Below are positions 9,414 through 18,913 of a stretch of 64,000 nucleotides of DNA, in pieces. Source of the stretch: Sedimentitalea arenosa (GTDB lineage Bacteria > Pseudomonadota > Alphaproteobacteria > Rhodobacterales > Rhodobacteraceae). How positions within the stretch are numbered: position 1 is the stretch's first letter; every line of letters begins with the position of its first letter. The translations under genes were made by a program, and so were the position numbers. Location: contig NZ_JAELVR010000011.1 in NCBI RefSeq assembly GCF_016428585.1, forward strand, positions 62,001 through 126,000, given 5' to 3'. The notes below the pieces were generated by a model. The model had not been told where the DNA came from and ran no database searches. It saw nothing but the letters and a program-made list of their open reading frames with translations.

Positions 9414-9704
9414 ATGCGCAATTTGCTTGCAATATCCGCCTTGCTTTTAGGGTTCGCGTCCGCGGCCGGCAGTCAGGTCATCGAGTTTCAGGCTGACGGT
9501 GACGTTGTGATTGTCCGAACGGTTGAGATGTTCGGATCAGCCAAAACGGAATTCATCGGCCAGCCCGGTCAGTATTACCAATGTGTCGCCTTTGACCAGG
9601 ATGACAAACCTCTCGGTGTAACGACTGCAACAACGGAGCTCGGCGCGATTTTTCAAGACCTTCCGGCTGCCGATGTTGCCAAAGTCGTTTGTCGGAAAGT
9701 GTAA
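9414..9704 (+). CDS. Small secreted protein of unknown function inside the BMP transporter operon
   Basis: A 96-aa product with a clear signal peptide (MRNLLAISALLLGFASAAGS) and a short beta-rich mature part with two Cys (near residues 57 and 93) that could form a disulfide. I do not recognise the family. A GTG at 9402 gives four extra residues; I prefer the ATG at 9414. It lies between the receptor and ATPase genes and ends ten bases before the ATPase start. Its codon choice is AT-richer than its neighbours, suggesting recent acquisition. Confidence 0.65.
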   Translation: MRNLLAISALLLGFASAAGSQVIEFQADGDVVIVRTVEMFGSAKTEFIGQPGQYYQCVAFDQDDKPLGVTTATTELGAIFQDLPAADVAKVVCRKV

Positions 9705-9713
9705 GGTAATGCT

Positions 9714-11243
9714 GTGACGTCCCCGGCGATTGAACTCAAGGGCATCTCGAAGGCCTTTGGCCCGGTGCAGGCCAACAAGGACATCTCGATCCGGGTGATG
9801 CCGGGCACGATCCACGGCATCATCGGCGAGAACGGGGCGGGCAAGTCCACCCTGATGAGCATCCTGTACGGCTTTTACAAGGCGGATGCGGGCGAGATCT
9901 TCATTTCCGGTCAAAAGACGGAGATTCCCGACAGCCAGGCCGCCATCGCCGCGGGGATCGGCATGGTGTTCCAGCACTTCAAGCTGGTGGAGAATTTCAC
10001 CGTGCTGGAGAATGTCGTGCTGGGGGCCGAGGACGGGCGGCTTCTGAAGCCGAGCCTCGCCAAGGCGCGGGCCAGCCTGCTGGACCTGGCCGAGGAATAC
10101 GGACTGAACGTCGATCCGGACGCGCTGATTCAGGATATCGGTGTTGGCAAGCAGCAGCGGGTCGAGATCCTGAAGGCGCTGTATCGGCAGGCGGACATCC
10201 TGATCCTGGACGAGCCCACCGGGGTTCTGACGCCCGCCGAAGCGGACCAGCTGTTCCGCATCCTGCACAGGCTGCGCGAAGAGGGCAAGACGATCATCCT
10301 GATCACCCACAAGCTGCGCGAGATCATGGATACGACCGACACCGTCAGCGTGATGCGGCGCGGCGAGATGACCGCGACGGTCAAGACCAGCGAAACCAGC
10401 CCGGAGCACCTGGCCGAGCTGATGGTCGGGCGCAAGGTATTGCTGCGCGTGGACAAGGCGCCCGCGACGCCGGGCCAACCGGTGCTCGAGATCGAGAACC
10501 TGCGGGTGGTGGACGAAAAGGGCGTCGAGCGCGTAAAGGGCATCGACCTGACCGTGCGCGCGGGCGAGATCCTGGGCATCGCCGGGGTGGCCGGGAACGG
10601 GCAGTCCGAATTGCTGGAAGTTCTGGGCGGGATGCGGCCGGGCACCGGAACGATCCGCCTGAACGGCATGCCGCTGGCCCTGTCGGGGCCGGGATCGGAC
10701 GCGCAGGCGCGCCGCGCGGCACACATCGCCCACGTGCCCGAGGACCGGCAGCGCGAGGGGCTGATCATGGACTTCCACGCCTGGGAGAACGTCGCCTTCG
10801 GCTATCACCGGGATGCGCGCTACAGCAGCGGGCTGCTGATGAACAACCACGCGCTGCGCGCGGACACCGAGGCGAAGATCGCCAAGTTCGACGTGCGCCC
10901 CGCCGACCCCTGGCTGCCGGCGAAGAACTTCAGCGGCGGCAACCAGCAGAAGATCGTCGTGGCGCGCGAGATCGAGCGCAACCCGGACCTGCTGCTGGTC
11001 GGGCAGCCGACGCGCGGCGTCGATATCGGCGCGATCGAGTTCATCCACAAGCAGATCGTGGCGCTGCGCGACGAGGGCAAGGCGATCCTGCTGGTCAGCG
11101 TCGAGCTGGAGGAGATCTTCGGGCTCGCCGACCGGATCGCGGTGATGTTCGACGGTCACATCATGGGCGAGCGGATGCCGGACGCCACCGACGAAACCGA
11201 ACTGGGCCTGCTGATGGCCGGGGTCGCCGGGGAGGCCGCCTGA
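9714..11243 (+). CDS. ABC transporter ATPase with two nucleotide-binding domains (nucleoside/sugar type)
   Basis: A 509-aa fused ATPase energising the BMP importer. The first domain has Walker A GENGAGKST near residue 40 and Walker B ILILDEPT near 163. The second has a degenerate P-loop GVAGNGQSE near 287, the signature FSGGNQQK near 404, and LLLVGQPTRGVD as Walker B. This arrangement is typical of the RbsA/YufO class. The start is GTG. It is followed two bases later by the first permease gene. Confidence 0.93.
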   Translation: MTSPAIELKGISKAFGPVQANKDISIRVMPGTIHGIIGENGAGKSTLMSILYGFYKADAGEIFISGQKTEIPDSQAAIAAGIGMVFQHFKLVENFTVLENVVLGAEDGRLLKPSLAKARASLLDLAEEYGLNVDPDALIQDIGVGKQQRVEILKALYRQADILILDEPTGVLTPAEADQLFRILHRLREEGKTIILITHKLREIMDTTDTVSVMRRGEMTATVKTSETSPEHLAELMVGRKVLLRVDKAPATPGQPVLEIENLRVVDEKGVERVKGIDLTVRAGEILGIAGVAGNGQSELLEVLGGMRPGTGTIRLNGMPLALSGPGSDAQARRAAHIAHVPEDRQREGLIMDFHAWENVAFGYHRDARYSSGLLMNNHALRADTEAKIAKFDVRPADPWLPAKNFSGGNQQKIVVAREIERNPDLLLVGQPTRGVDIGAIEFIHKQIVALRDEGKAILLVSVELEEIFGLADRIAVMFDGHIMGERMPDATDETELGLLMAGVAGEAA

Positions 11244-11244
11244 G

Positions 11245-12414
11245 ATGGACGTGATGCCGAAATGGGCCGATGTCGTCCTGATCCCGCTGATCAGCCTGAT
11301 CCTGGCGGCGATCCTGTCCGCGCTCGTCATCATCGGGATCGGCGAGGACCCGGTCGCCGCCGTCAAGCTTATGGTGCAGGGCGCGCTGGGATCGACCTAT
11401 GGCTGGGGCTACACGCTCTATTACGCGACCAATTTCATGTTCACCGGGCTGGCCGTGTCGGTCGCCTTTCACGCCCGGCTGTTCAACATCGGCGGCGAGG
11501 GCCAGGCGATGCTGGGAGGGCTCGGCGTCGCCATCGCCTGCCTTTACGTGCCCTGGCCGCACTGGTCGCTGGCGCTGATCGCCGCGACGCTGGCGGCGGC
11601 GCTGTTCGGGGCGGCCTGGGCGGCGATCCCGGCCTGGCTGCAGGCCAGGCGCGGCAGCCATATCGTCATCACCACGATCATGTTCAACTTCATCGCCGCG
11701 GCGGTGCTGAACTATGTGCTGGTCAACCTGATGCGGCCGCAGGGCTCGCAGGATCCGGCCAGTGCGCGGTTTCCAGACGCGGTCCACCTGCCCACCCTGC
11801 ACGAGATGCTGGCCCCTGTCGGTATCGAGTTCTCGAAGGCGGCGCCGGCCAATATCAGCCTGCTGGTGGCGATCGGCGCCTGCATCTTTGTCTGGCTGCT
11901 GATCTGGCGCACCCGCCTGGGCTATGAGATCCGCGCCTATGGCCATTCGGAAACCGGGGCGCTTTATGCCGGGATCTCGGCGGTGCGGATCACCATGGTC
12001 GCGATGCTGGTCTCGGGCGGGCTTGCGGGCATGATGGCGATCAACAACGTGATGGGCGAGGCCGAGCGTCTGGTCATGAACGCCACCGAGGGGGCCGGGT
12101 TCATCGGTATCGCGGTGGCGCTGATGGGGCGCAGTCATCCGTTCGGCGTGTTCCTGGCGGCGATCCTGTTCGGCTTTCTCTACCAGGGCGGCGCGGAGCT
12201 GGCGCTGTGGACGACCATCCCGCGCGAGCTGATCGTGGTGATCCAGGCGCTGGTGATCCTGTTCACGGGCGCGCTGGACAACATGGTGCGGATGCCGCTC
12301 GAGCGTCTGTTCCTGGCGATGGGGCGTCGTCAGGGCGCGGCACAGCCCGCCCCGCTGCCCGCACCGACGCATCCGCCCTCGGTCGAGCGCAAAGACGGCC
12401 GGGAGGAACCGTGA
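11245..12414 (+). CDS. ABC transporter permease, nucleoside type (YufP-like)
   Basis: A 389-aa inner-membrane permease with eight to ten hydrophobic segments. The conserved family segment FNIGGEGQAMLGGLG lies near residue 81 and the RAYGHSETGALYAGIS loop near 230. Together with the next gene it forms the heterodimeric channel of the BMP-dependent importer. The charged C-terminal tail overlaps the next start codon by one base (TGATG). Confidence 0.9.
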   Translation: MDVMPKWADVVLIPLISLILAAILSALVIIGIGEDPVAAVKLMVQGALGSTYGWGYTLYYATNFMFTGLAVSVAFHARLFNIGGEGQAMLGGLGVAIACLYVPWPHWSLALIAATLAAALFGAAWAAIPAWLQARRGSHIVITTIMFNFIAAAVLNYVLVNLMRPQGSQDPASARFPDAVHLPTLHEMLAPVGIEFSKAAPANISLLVAIGACIFVWLLIWRTRLGYEIRAYGHSETGALYAGISAVRITMVAMLVSGGLAGMMAINNVMGEAERLVMNATEGAGFIGIAVALMGRSHPFGVFLAAILFGFLYQGGAELALWTTIPRELIVVIQALVILFTGALDNMVRMPLERLFLAMGRRQGAAQPAPLPAPTHPPSVERKDGREEP

Positions 12415-13379
12415 TGGATTTCCTGACGCTGATCCAGGTGCTGGACAGCACGATCCGGCTGGCGACGCCGTTGCTGCTGGCCTGCCTCGCCGGGCTGTAT
12501 TCCGAGCGCGCGGGCATTTTCGACATCGGGCTGGAAGGCAAGATGCTCGCCGCGGCCTTCTTTTCCGCCGCCGTGGCCGCGGTGACCGGATCGGTCTGGC
12601 TGGGCCTGCTGGCGGGGATCGCGGCCTCGCTGGTGCTGGCCGGGCTGCACGGGCTGGCCTCGATCACCTTTCGCGGCAATCAACTGATCTCGGGCGTGGC
12701 GATCAACTTCCTGGCGGCCGGCATGACGGTGCTGATCGCGCAGGACTGGTTCAGCCAGGGCGGGCGCACGCCGTCGCTGATGGGCGGGGCGCGGTTCGAG
12801 CCGATCACCCTGCCCTTCGCCGAGGCGCTGTCGGGCGTTCCGATCCTCGGCCCGATCTATTCCGAGCTGCTGTCGGGGCATTCGATCCTGGTCTACCTGG
12901 CCTTCGCGGCGGTGCCGCTGACCTGGTGGGTGCTGTTCCGCACCCGCTTCGGCCTGCGCCTGCGCGCGGTGGGCGAGAACCCGGCCGCGGTGGACACGGC
13001 GGGGGTTTCGGTGGTGGGCTTGCGCTATGCGGCGGTGGCGATCTGCGGCGTGCTCTGCGGCATCGCCGGCGCCTATCTGGCCACGGCTCTGCAGGCGGGC
13101 TTCGTCAAGGACATGACCGCGGGGCGCGGCTTCATCGCGCTGGCGGCGCTGATCTTCGCCAAGTGGCGGCCCTGGCATGCGATGTATGCCTGTCTGCTGT
13201 TCGGCTTCCTGCAGGCGGTGGCGCTGCGCTATCAGAACATCGACCTCGGCGGGATCGTGATCCCGGTGCAGGTGATGGACGCCCTGCCCTATATCCTGAC
13301 GGTGGTGATCCTGGCCGGCTTCGTCGGCAAGGCGATCCCGCCGCGGGCAGGTGGCGAGCCCTACGTCAAGGAGCGGTAA
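12414..13379 (+). CDS. ABC transporter permease, nucleoside type (YufQ-like)
   Basis: A 321-aa second permease. The FDIGLEGKMLAAAF segment near residue 37 and RAVGENPAAVDTAGVSV near 185 are the counterparts of those in the partner permease, as expected for a paralogous pair. The start is the ATG overlapping the previous stop, preceded by GGGAGGAA. It closes the operon; 88 bp follow before the next gene. Confidence 0.9.
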   Translation: MDFLTLIQVLDSTIRLATPLLLACLAGLYSERAGIFDIGLEGKMLAAAFFSAAVAAVTGSVWLGLLAGIAASLVLAGLHGLASITFRGNQLISGVAINFLAAGMTVLIAQDWFSQGGRTPSLMGGARFEPITLPFAEALSGVPILGPIYSELLSGHSILVYLAFAAVPLTWWVLFRTRFGLRLRAVGENPAAVDTAGVSVVGLRYAAVAICGVLCGIAGAYLATALQAGFVKDMTAGRGFIALAALIFAKWRPWHAMYACLLFGFLQAVALRYQNIDLGGIVIPVQVMDALPYILTVVILAGFVGKAIPPRAGGEPYVKER

Positions 13380-13467
13380 GGCCAGTCTGAGGTTTGTGAT
13401 CGGTCCTGAGGGCCACCGAGCGGCATGATCTGTTGATTTCCGTCGATCCGGCGGTCTAACAAGGACC

Positions 13468-14388
13468 ATGCAGATCTACCTTCCCATAGCCGAGGTTTCG
13501 GTCAACGCCTTCCTTCTGCTCGGCCTTGGTGGGATGGTGGGCATCCTGTCGGGCATGTTCGGGGTCGGCGGTGGCTTCCTGATGACGCCGCTGCTGTTCT
13601 TCATCGGCATTCCGCCGGCGGTCGCTGTCGCCACCGAGGCGAACCAGATCGTCGCCTCGTCCTTTTCCGGCGTGCTGGCGCATTTCAGGCGCAAGACGGT
13701 CGATCTGAAGATGGGCACGGTGCTGCTGGTCGGCGGCCTCGTCGGCGCCGCGCTGGGCGTCGTGGTGTTCAACTACCTCAAGAGCATCGGCCAGGTCGAT
13801 CTTCTGGTGCGGCTTTGCTATGTCGTGTTCCTGGGCGTGGTCGGCGCGCTGATGTTCGTCGAGAGCCTGAACGCGATCCGCAAGTCGCGCAAGCCGGGCG
13901 GCGCGCCCGTCGCACGGCGGCAGCGGACCTGGGTGCATGTGCTGCCCTTCAAGATGCGGTTCCGCACCTCGGGGCTCTACATCTCGGTCATCCCGCCGCT
14001 CGTCGTGGGTGTTCTGGTCGGCATCCTGGCCGCGATCATGGGGGTCGGCGGCGGTTTCATCATGGTGCCCGCGATGATCTATATCCTGGGCATGCCGACC
14101 AAGGTGGTCGTCGGTACCTCGCTGTTCCAGATCATCTTCGTCACCGCCTTCACCACGATGCTGCACGCGACCACCAACTACACGGTCGACATCGTGCTTG
14201 CGGTGCTGTTGCTGGTCGGCGGCGTGGTCGGCGCGCAGATCGGCACCGTGATCGGCGTTCGGATGAAGGCGGAACAGCTGCGCATCCTGCTGGCGTTGAT
14301 GGTGCTGGCGGTCTGCGGCAAGCTGGCGCTGGACCTGTTGCTGCAGCCCGGCGAGCTTTACTCGCTCGGCGCGCCGGGCGGGCATTGA
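13468..14388 (+). CDS. TSUP-family anion exporter (TauE/SafE)
   Basis: A 306-aa membrane protein with two homologous halves, each marked by a Gly-rich helix (GMFGVGGGFLMTPLL near residue 30; AAIMGVGGGFIMVPAM near 187). Family members export sulfite, sulfoacetate or related organosulfur anions. It is paired two bases upstream of a TIGR02186-family gene, a pairing common in alphaproteobacteria, which suggests the two work together in the envelope. Confidence 0.88.
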   Translation: MQIYLPIAEVSVNAFLLLGLGGMVGILSGMFGVGGGFLMTPLLFFIGIPPAVAVATEANQIVASSFSGVLAHFRRKTVDLKMGTVLLVGGLVGAALGVVVFNYLKSIGQVDLLVRLCYVVFLGVVGALMFVESLNAIRKSRKPGGAPVARRQRTWVHVLPFKMRFRTSGLYISVIPPLVVGVLVGILAAIMGVGGGFIMVPAMIYILGMPTKVVVGTSLFQIIFVTAFTTMLHATTNYTVDIVLAVLLLVGGVVGAQIGTVIGVRMKAEQLRILLALMVLAVCGKLALDLLLQPGELYSLGAPGGH

Positions 14389-14390
14389 GC

Positions 14391-15149
14391 ATGCGCGCCT
14401 TCCTCCTCGCCCTGCTGATGCTTCTGCCGGGACTGGCCATGGCCGAGGAGGTCGTGCTGGGCCTGAGCAGCGACCAGGTGGCGATCACCACCAGTTTCGA
14501 CGGCTCGGAGATCCTGATTTTCGGCGCGGTCAAGCGCGAGCGCCCGATCCCGGCCGGCGAACCGCTGGAAGTGGTGATCACCGTGGCGGGCCCGTCGCGC
14601 CCGGTTATGGTGCGGCGCAAGGACAGATGGTTCGGCATCTGGGTCAACACCGACGCGGTCGAGGTCGACCGCGCGCCGAGCTTTTACGCGGTGGCGACCA
14701 CCGCGCCGATGAACGAGGTGTTGAGCAACACCGAGGACCTGCGCCACAGGATCACGATCGACCGGGCGATCCGGTCGGTGGGCGCGCCGGATTCGGTCAA
14801 GGATTCGGCCAGTTTCACCGCCGCGATCATCCGCATCCGGCGTGACAACGGGCTCTACCAGATGCTGGAAGGCCAGGTGGCGCTGGACCAGCAGACGCTG
14901 TTCCGCACCGCGATCCGGATGCCGGCCAATCTGACCGAGGGCGATTACATCACCCGCATCTACCTGACCCGCGGCGGGCAGGTCGTGTCGAGCTACCAGA
15001 CCTCGATCGACGTGCGGAAGGTCGGGCTGGAGCGCTGGCTGTTTGGCATGTCGCGCGAACAGCCGATGCTGTACGGGCTGATGTCGCTGGCCATCGCCAT
15101 CGCCGCTGGCTGGGGCGCCTCCGCCGCGTTCCGCCTGTTGCGGAACTAG
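14391..15149 (+). CDS. TIGR02186-family membrane-anchored periplasmic protein
   Basis: A 252-aa protein with an N-terminal signal peptide (MRAFLLALLMLLPGLAMA), a periplasmic beta-rich domain and one C-terminal transmembrane helix near residues 224-246. The start of the mature part, VVLGLSSDQVAITTSFDGSEILIFG, fits the alphaproteobacterial TIGR02186 family, whose function is unknown. It probably assists the preceding TSUP exporter. Confidence 0.82.
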   Translation: MRAFLLALLMLLPGLAMAEEVVLGLSSDQVAITTSFDGSEILIFGAVKRERPIPAGEPLEVVITVAGPSRPVMVRRKDRWFGIWVNTDAVEVDRAPSFYAVATTAPMNEVLSNTEDLRHRITIDRAIRSVGAPDSVKDSASFTAAIIRIRRDNGLYQMLEGQVALDQQTLFRTAIRMPANLTEGDYITRIYLTRGGQVVSSYQTSIDVRKVGLERWLFGMSREQPMLYGLMSLAIAIAAGWGASAAFRLLRN

Positions 15150-15151
15150 GT

Positions 15152-15889
15152 TCAGCCGCGCCCGATATAGGGCATCTTGGTCGCCATCACCGTCATGAAC
15201 TGGACATTGGCCGAGAGCGGCAGGCTGGCCATGTGCAGCACCGAGTTCGCCGCGTCCCGCACCTCCATCACGGGCTGCAGGTCGGCGTCGGGGTTCTCGG
15301 CGAGCGCCCGGTCGTTCAGGCTCTGCACCATCGGGGTCAGCGCGTTGCCGATGTCGATCTGCCCGCAGGCGATGTCGAAGGGACGCCCGTCCAGCGACAG
15401 GCTGCGGGTCAGGCCGGTGATCGCGTGTTTCGTGGCCGTGTAGGGCACCGAGCCCGGGCGCGGCACATGAGCGGCGATGGAGCCGTTGTTGATGATCCGC
15501 CCACCCTGCGGCCGCTGCGCCCGCATGGCGGCGAAGGCCGCGCGGGCGGCGAGGAACATGCCGGTCAGGTTGACGTTCACGGCGCGCAGCCAGTCATCGA
15601 TCTCGATCTCGTCGATGTTGCCCTGCGGGGTGAAGATGCCGGCATTGTTGAACAGCACGTCGAGCCGCCCGGTTTTGCCGACGAAGCTGTCGAAGGCCGC
15701 CGGAAGCGCCGTTGCGTCGGTGACGTCGGCCACCAGAGGCTCGACCTGGTCGGGGTAGCTGTCGGCCAGGGTCTGGAGCGGCGCCGCGCGGCGGGCCAGC
15801 GCGCCGACATGCCAGCCTGCCTGCAGGAAGGTTTCGGCGGTGGCGAGGCCGATGCCCGAACTCGCCCCGGTGATGAGGATGGTTTTCAT
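15152..15889 (-). CDS. Short-chain dehydrogenase/reductase
   Basis: A 245-aa classical SDR. The cofactor motif TGASSGIG is at residues 7-14, NNAG near 85, a serine within INNGSIAAH near 139, and the catalytic YTATK near 155-159. The substrate cannot be read from sequence. Its start overlaps the stop of the helicase gene by four bases, so it is the second gene of a two-gene operon. It converges with the TIGR02186 gene, two bases apart. Confidence 0.9.
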   Translation of the reverse strand: MKTILITGASSGIGLATAETFLQAGWHVGALARRAAPLQTLADSYPDQVEPLVADVTDATALPAAFDSFVGKTGRLDVLFNNAGIFTPQGNIDEIEIDDWLRAVNVNLTGMFLAARAAFAAMRAQRPQGGRIINNGSIAAHVPRPGSVPYTATKHAITGLTRSLSLDGRPFDIACGQIDIGNALTPMVQSLNDRALAENPDADLQPVMEVRDAANSVLHMASLPLSANVQFMTVMATKMPYIGRG

Positions 15890-17415
15890 GGGGTCTCCGC
15901 TTCAAGGGTGAGGGGAGCGGGCGCCGGGCGGCGCAGGTCGTCGACCTGCAGTGGACGGGTCGGCCGCGCCAGGCGGTTGCGCACGACCCAGATCAACCGG
16001 TCCTGCGCCCGCGTGATCGCCACGTAGGCAAGGCGTTTCCACAGCGGTTGGCCGGCCTCGACCCGGCCCATGCGCGCCGCGACGAAAAGATCGGGGGCAA
16101 AGACCTGCACCGTTTCCCATTGCGAGCCCTGCGCCTTGTGGATCGTGACCGCCGCGCCGTGCAGGAAGGTCGCACCCATGCGGGCGGCGTAGGGAATGAA
16201 CGGCTCCTCCTCGTCGGGCTTCTCGATCTTGACGATCGAGGCTGCGCTGACCTGCGGGTCTTCGGCGCCGATCACGTGAAGCCGCGAGAATCCCGGCTTG
16301 TTGCCGGGGCCGAGATAGACGACCTGCGCCCCCTTGATGAGACCGCGCGCCTCGAGATCGAGCCGTTTCTTGCGGTGTTTCAGGGGCAGTTCGATGCCGT
16401 CGCAGACCAGTGGCTCGCCCTCCAGCAGCGCATCCTCGGGCGCGCCATGGACCGACCGGAAGGCGTTGATCAACCGGATGCGCGTGGCGTTGCGCCAGAC
16501 CAGAACCGGGCTGCGCGCCATCAGGTCGACCTCGACACGCTGGCCCCAGACCACCCTGTCGTCACGACGGGCGGTCTCCTCGACCATGCGTTCGAAATCG
16601 TGGAACTCGAGTTGCGGGTCCGCCAGAGCGTGGGCGAGATCCAGGATCGGGTTGTCGGCCTCCTGCCGGTGGATGCGGCTGAGTTCGAGCTTGCGGGCCT
16701 TGGGCAGCCCGTCGAACACCATGCTGCCGGACTGGTTGACCGGCGCAAGCTGTGCCGGGTCGCCGAACAGAAGGAGCGTGGGAAAGATCTCTTTCAGGTC
16801 CTCGAACTGCCGGTCGTCGAGCATCGACGCCTCGTCGACAAAGCCGATGTCGAGCGGATCTTCGCGCCGTTTCCAGCCGGTGATGAAATCCGAGCCGCGC
16901 AGGCCGGCTGCGGCGAGCGCTCCGGGGATCGAACTGTTGGAGGCATAGAAGGCCGCAGCGCGATCCAGCGCCTGTTCGGTCAACCCCTCGATCACGGGCC
17001 GTTCACCATTGCCGGCCAACCATTCGGCAATGCGCTCGTATTCCGGGTCATAGACCGGTGTATAGAGGATGCGGTGGATCGTCGTCGCCGGCACCCCGCG
17101 CAGGCGCAGGACGCTCGCCGCCTTGTTGGTCGGGGCGAGGATCGCCAGCGTCCGGCGGTCCTTGCGGCGGCGGCCCTCGTAGTCGCCCGAGACGATGTCG
17201 ACACCCGCGGCCTTGAGGTTCCTGTAGAATTCCGCCAGCAGCAGCGTCTTGCCCGAGCCGGCCTTGCCGATCAGCGCCGCGACCCCTGCACCCGCCTCGC
17301 GCGGCGGCAGCAGCAGGCCGTCGTCGAGGTCGATGCCCGCGCCGCGCAGCATCTCGGTGACGCTGTCATGGGCAGCGGCCTGGTCCTCGGACAGGGTGAC
17401 GGGTTGGTCGGTCAT
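15886..17415 (-). CDS. RecD-like ATP-dependent DNA helicase (AAA superfamily 1)
   Basis: A 509-aa SF1 helicase. Visible motifs are Walker A GKAGSGKTLL near 51-60, motif Ia LAPTNKAASVLR, Walker B GFVDEAS, motif III LLFGDPAQLAPV, a late AVTIHKAQGSQWETV, and motif VI YVAITRAQDRL near 470. The arrangement matches stand-alone RecD/Dda-like exonuclease-V-type helicases. It probably works in DNA repair or recombination; no RecBC partner is nearby. Confidence 0.88.
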   Translation of the reverse strand: MTDQPVTLSEDQAAAHDSVTEMLRGAGIDLDDGLLLPPREAGAGVAALIGKAGSGKTLLLAEFYRNLKAAGVDIVSGDYEGRRRKDRRTLAILAPTNKAASVLRLRGVPATTIHRILYTPVYDPEYERIAEWLAGNGERPVIEGLTEQALDRAAAFYASNSSIPGALAAAGLRGSDFITGWKRREDPLDIGFVDEASMLDDRQFEDLKEIFPTLLLFGDPAQLAPVNQSGSMVFDGLPKARKLELSRIHRQEADNPILDLAHALADPQLEFHDFERMVEETARRDDRVVWGQRVEVDLMARSPVLVWRNATRIRLINAFRSVHGAPEDALLEGEPLVCDGIELPLKHRKKRLDLEARGLIKGAQVVYLGPGNKPGFSRLHVIGAEDPQVSAASIVKIEKPDEEEPFIPYAARMGATFLHGAAVTIHKAQGSQWETVQVFAPDLFVAARMGRVEAGQPLWKRLAYVAITRAQDRLIWVVRNRLARPTRPLQVDDLRRPAPAPLTLEAETP

Positions 17416-17475
17416 GGCGCGACCCTACAGTCGCGCCCATGGCTTCGCCAGTCGGGAAAGCGCCCCGGTGTCTGA

Positions 17476-18111
17476 TCAGGCCGACAGGGCGACCTGCGGC
17501 CGCGCGCCCGCACCAAAGGCGCGGTCGAACCAGAGGCGCGACAGTTCGGGCGAAATCCCCGCGCGGCGGGCGATGGTCGCCTTGGCTTCGGGCGTGAATT
17601 CCCAAAGGCCGACGCTGATCTTGTCGCGCCCTTCGCCTTCGCTGCCCAGAACTTCGGGCGACGATCCGATCAGGCGGTAGATGCGCACCATGCGGGCGTC
17701 GAACACGCCGACGAAATGACGGATGCCGAAGCCGGTCATGATTTCGCCACCGGCGAGCATCAGGGCCGCGGCCACGTTGGAGGCCGCGTTGCGTGACAGG
17801 CAGAAGCGGGTGCACTCCCAGATCAGCGCGCTCGAAATCACGGCACCGGTCAGGTGGCCGAATACATCGTTGACCATCACCGGGCCGGTGGTCGGCAGGA
17901 AACGCATCGAGCCGCCATGGCTGCCATCCGCGTTCTCCCAGATCACGTAGAGCGGGTTGAGCCGGTCATACTGATCGCGTTCCTGGCCGTTGGCGTCGAC
18001 ATCGACATCCCAGCCGAGGCGCGTCTTGAACTGGTCGGCGCGGTCCTCGAACATGGTCCGGGCCAGTTTCGGGTGATTGTGAAGGTCGTTTGCGTAGATG
18101 TAGCGCAGCAT
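17476..18111 (-). CDS. luxI: Acyl-homoserine-lactone synthase (LuxI family)
   Basis: A 211-aa autoinducer synthase that makes N-acyl-homoserine lactones from SAM and acyl-ACP. LuxI landmarks are present: an N-terminal Arg-Phe-Trp cluster (FEDRADQFKTRLGWDVD), the DxxD-type pair in DQYDRLNPLYVI, the catalytic Arg in SMRFLPTTGP, and WECTRFCL with Glu, then Thr where many enzymes have Ser. Two in-frame ATGs lie upstream; the ATG at 18111 has an AGGGGA at good distance. It lies 82 bp downstream of luxR on the same strand. Its chain-length specificity is unknown. Confidence 0.9.
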   Translation of the reverse strand: MLRYIYANDLHNHPKLARTMFEDRADQFKTRLGWDVDVDANGQERDQYDRLNPLYVIWENADGSHGGSMRFLPTTGPVMVNDVFGHLTGAVISSALIWECTRFCLSRNAASNVAAALMLAGGEIMTGFGIRHFVGVFDARMVRIYRLIGSSPEVLGSEGEGRDKISVGLWEFTPEAKATIARRAGISPELSRLWFDRAFGAGARPQVALSA

Positions 18112-18193
18112 GAGCATGTCCCCTTGTCGTCCTGCATGAGAACAAACGTAGGACAAAGAAGGTTAATACCGCGTCAGCGGCGCGCGCGGTTCA

Positions 18194-18913
18194 TCAAACC
18201 ACGATTAACCCGCGGCTCATCGCACGGGCGACCGCGTGGGTTGTGTTGAGCGCACCGAGCTTGAATCGGGCGCTTTCTATATAAACTCGCAACGTGTGTT
18301 CGGAGATCGAAAGCGTCTCGGCGACCTGTGCCCTACTGTAGCCCATGGCCAGCAACGTCATCGCATCCACTTCGCGCGGGGACAGCGCTCGGGATTGTTC
18401 AGGTTGCCGGTTGGGCTCGAATTCCAGGGCCTTTCGATTGAAGTAATGCGCGATGAGAATCAGGTCGCGGCTGTGTTCCTCTGTGAATGCCTCCCACGTG
18501 GCGTCGTCGCAATTGTGGCTGACCGTGAAAAGGGCGAACTGCCCGTTCGGTCCGCGAATCGGAATCGAGAAGCCCTGGTTTCCGACCCCGTATTTGAGGG
18601 CCTCGCCGAAAAAGTGCCGTGAGGCTTTCGAAGACCAGTCGAGCCGTTTCCAGTCCACCGGATGAAATCTCTGGAAGCATCCGGCGATGACGGGGTCGAT
18701 TCGGTGATAGTTGAGCTCCAGATAGCGGTCGCGCCATTCGTCGGAATAGGTGCCGCAGCCATATTGGTCGCCTGCGCTGTCGACCCAATGATAGACGATG
18801 TGGTCAACACTGAACGCGTCGCGCAGGGCCTCGGTAATTCCCTGCAGTTCCTCAAGCGCGCTGGTGGCGTCCAAGTCCTCCAAGATCTGGTTCAAGTTGA
18901 CCGTGTTCACCAT
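18194..18913 (-). CDS. luxR: LuxR-family quorum-sensing transcription factor
   Basis: A 239-aa regulator. Residues 15-165 form the autoinducer-binding domain with Trp/Tyr/Asp-Pro landmarks (YHWVDS, DEWRDRYLELNYHRIDPV). Residues 173-239 form the LuxR helix-turn-helix (LSPREVDAMTLLAMGYSRAQVAETL, ISEHTLRVYIESARFKLG). It is the cognate regulator of the adjacent luxI. Its ATG sits inside the end of a small upstream ORF on the same strand (62-bp overlap), implying coupled translation. I saw no clear lux box. Confidence 0.92.
   Translation of the reverse strand: MVNTVNLNQILEDLDATSALEELQGITEALRDAFSVDHIVYHWVDSAGDQYGCGTYSDEWRDRYLELNYHRIDPVIAGCFQRFHPVDWKRLDWSSKASRHFFGEALKYGVGNQGFSIPIRGPNGQFALFTVSHNCDDATWEAFTEEHSRDLILIAHYFNRKALEFEPNRQPEQSRALSPREVDAMTLLAMGYSRAQVAETLSISEHTLRVYIESARFKLGALNTTHAVARAMSRGLIVV

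Noticed and set aside
9537-11366. A 609-codon antisense frame over the ABC ATPase gene
   Set aside because: Shadow frame with biased composition; the plus strand carries all ABC motifs.
18112-18193. A lux box between luxR and luxI
   Set aside because: I looked for an 18-20-bp dyad of the ACCTG..CAGGT type and found none; only isolated GGTTAA/TTAACC half-sites are present.
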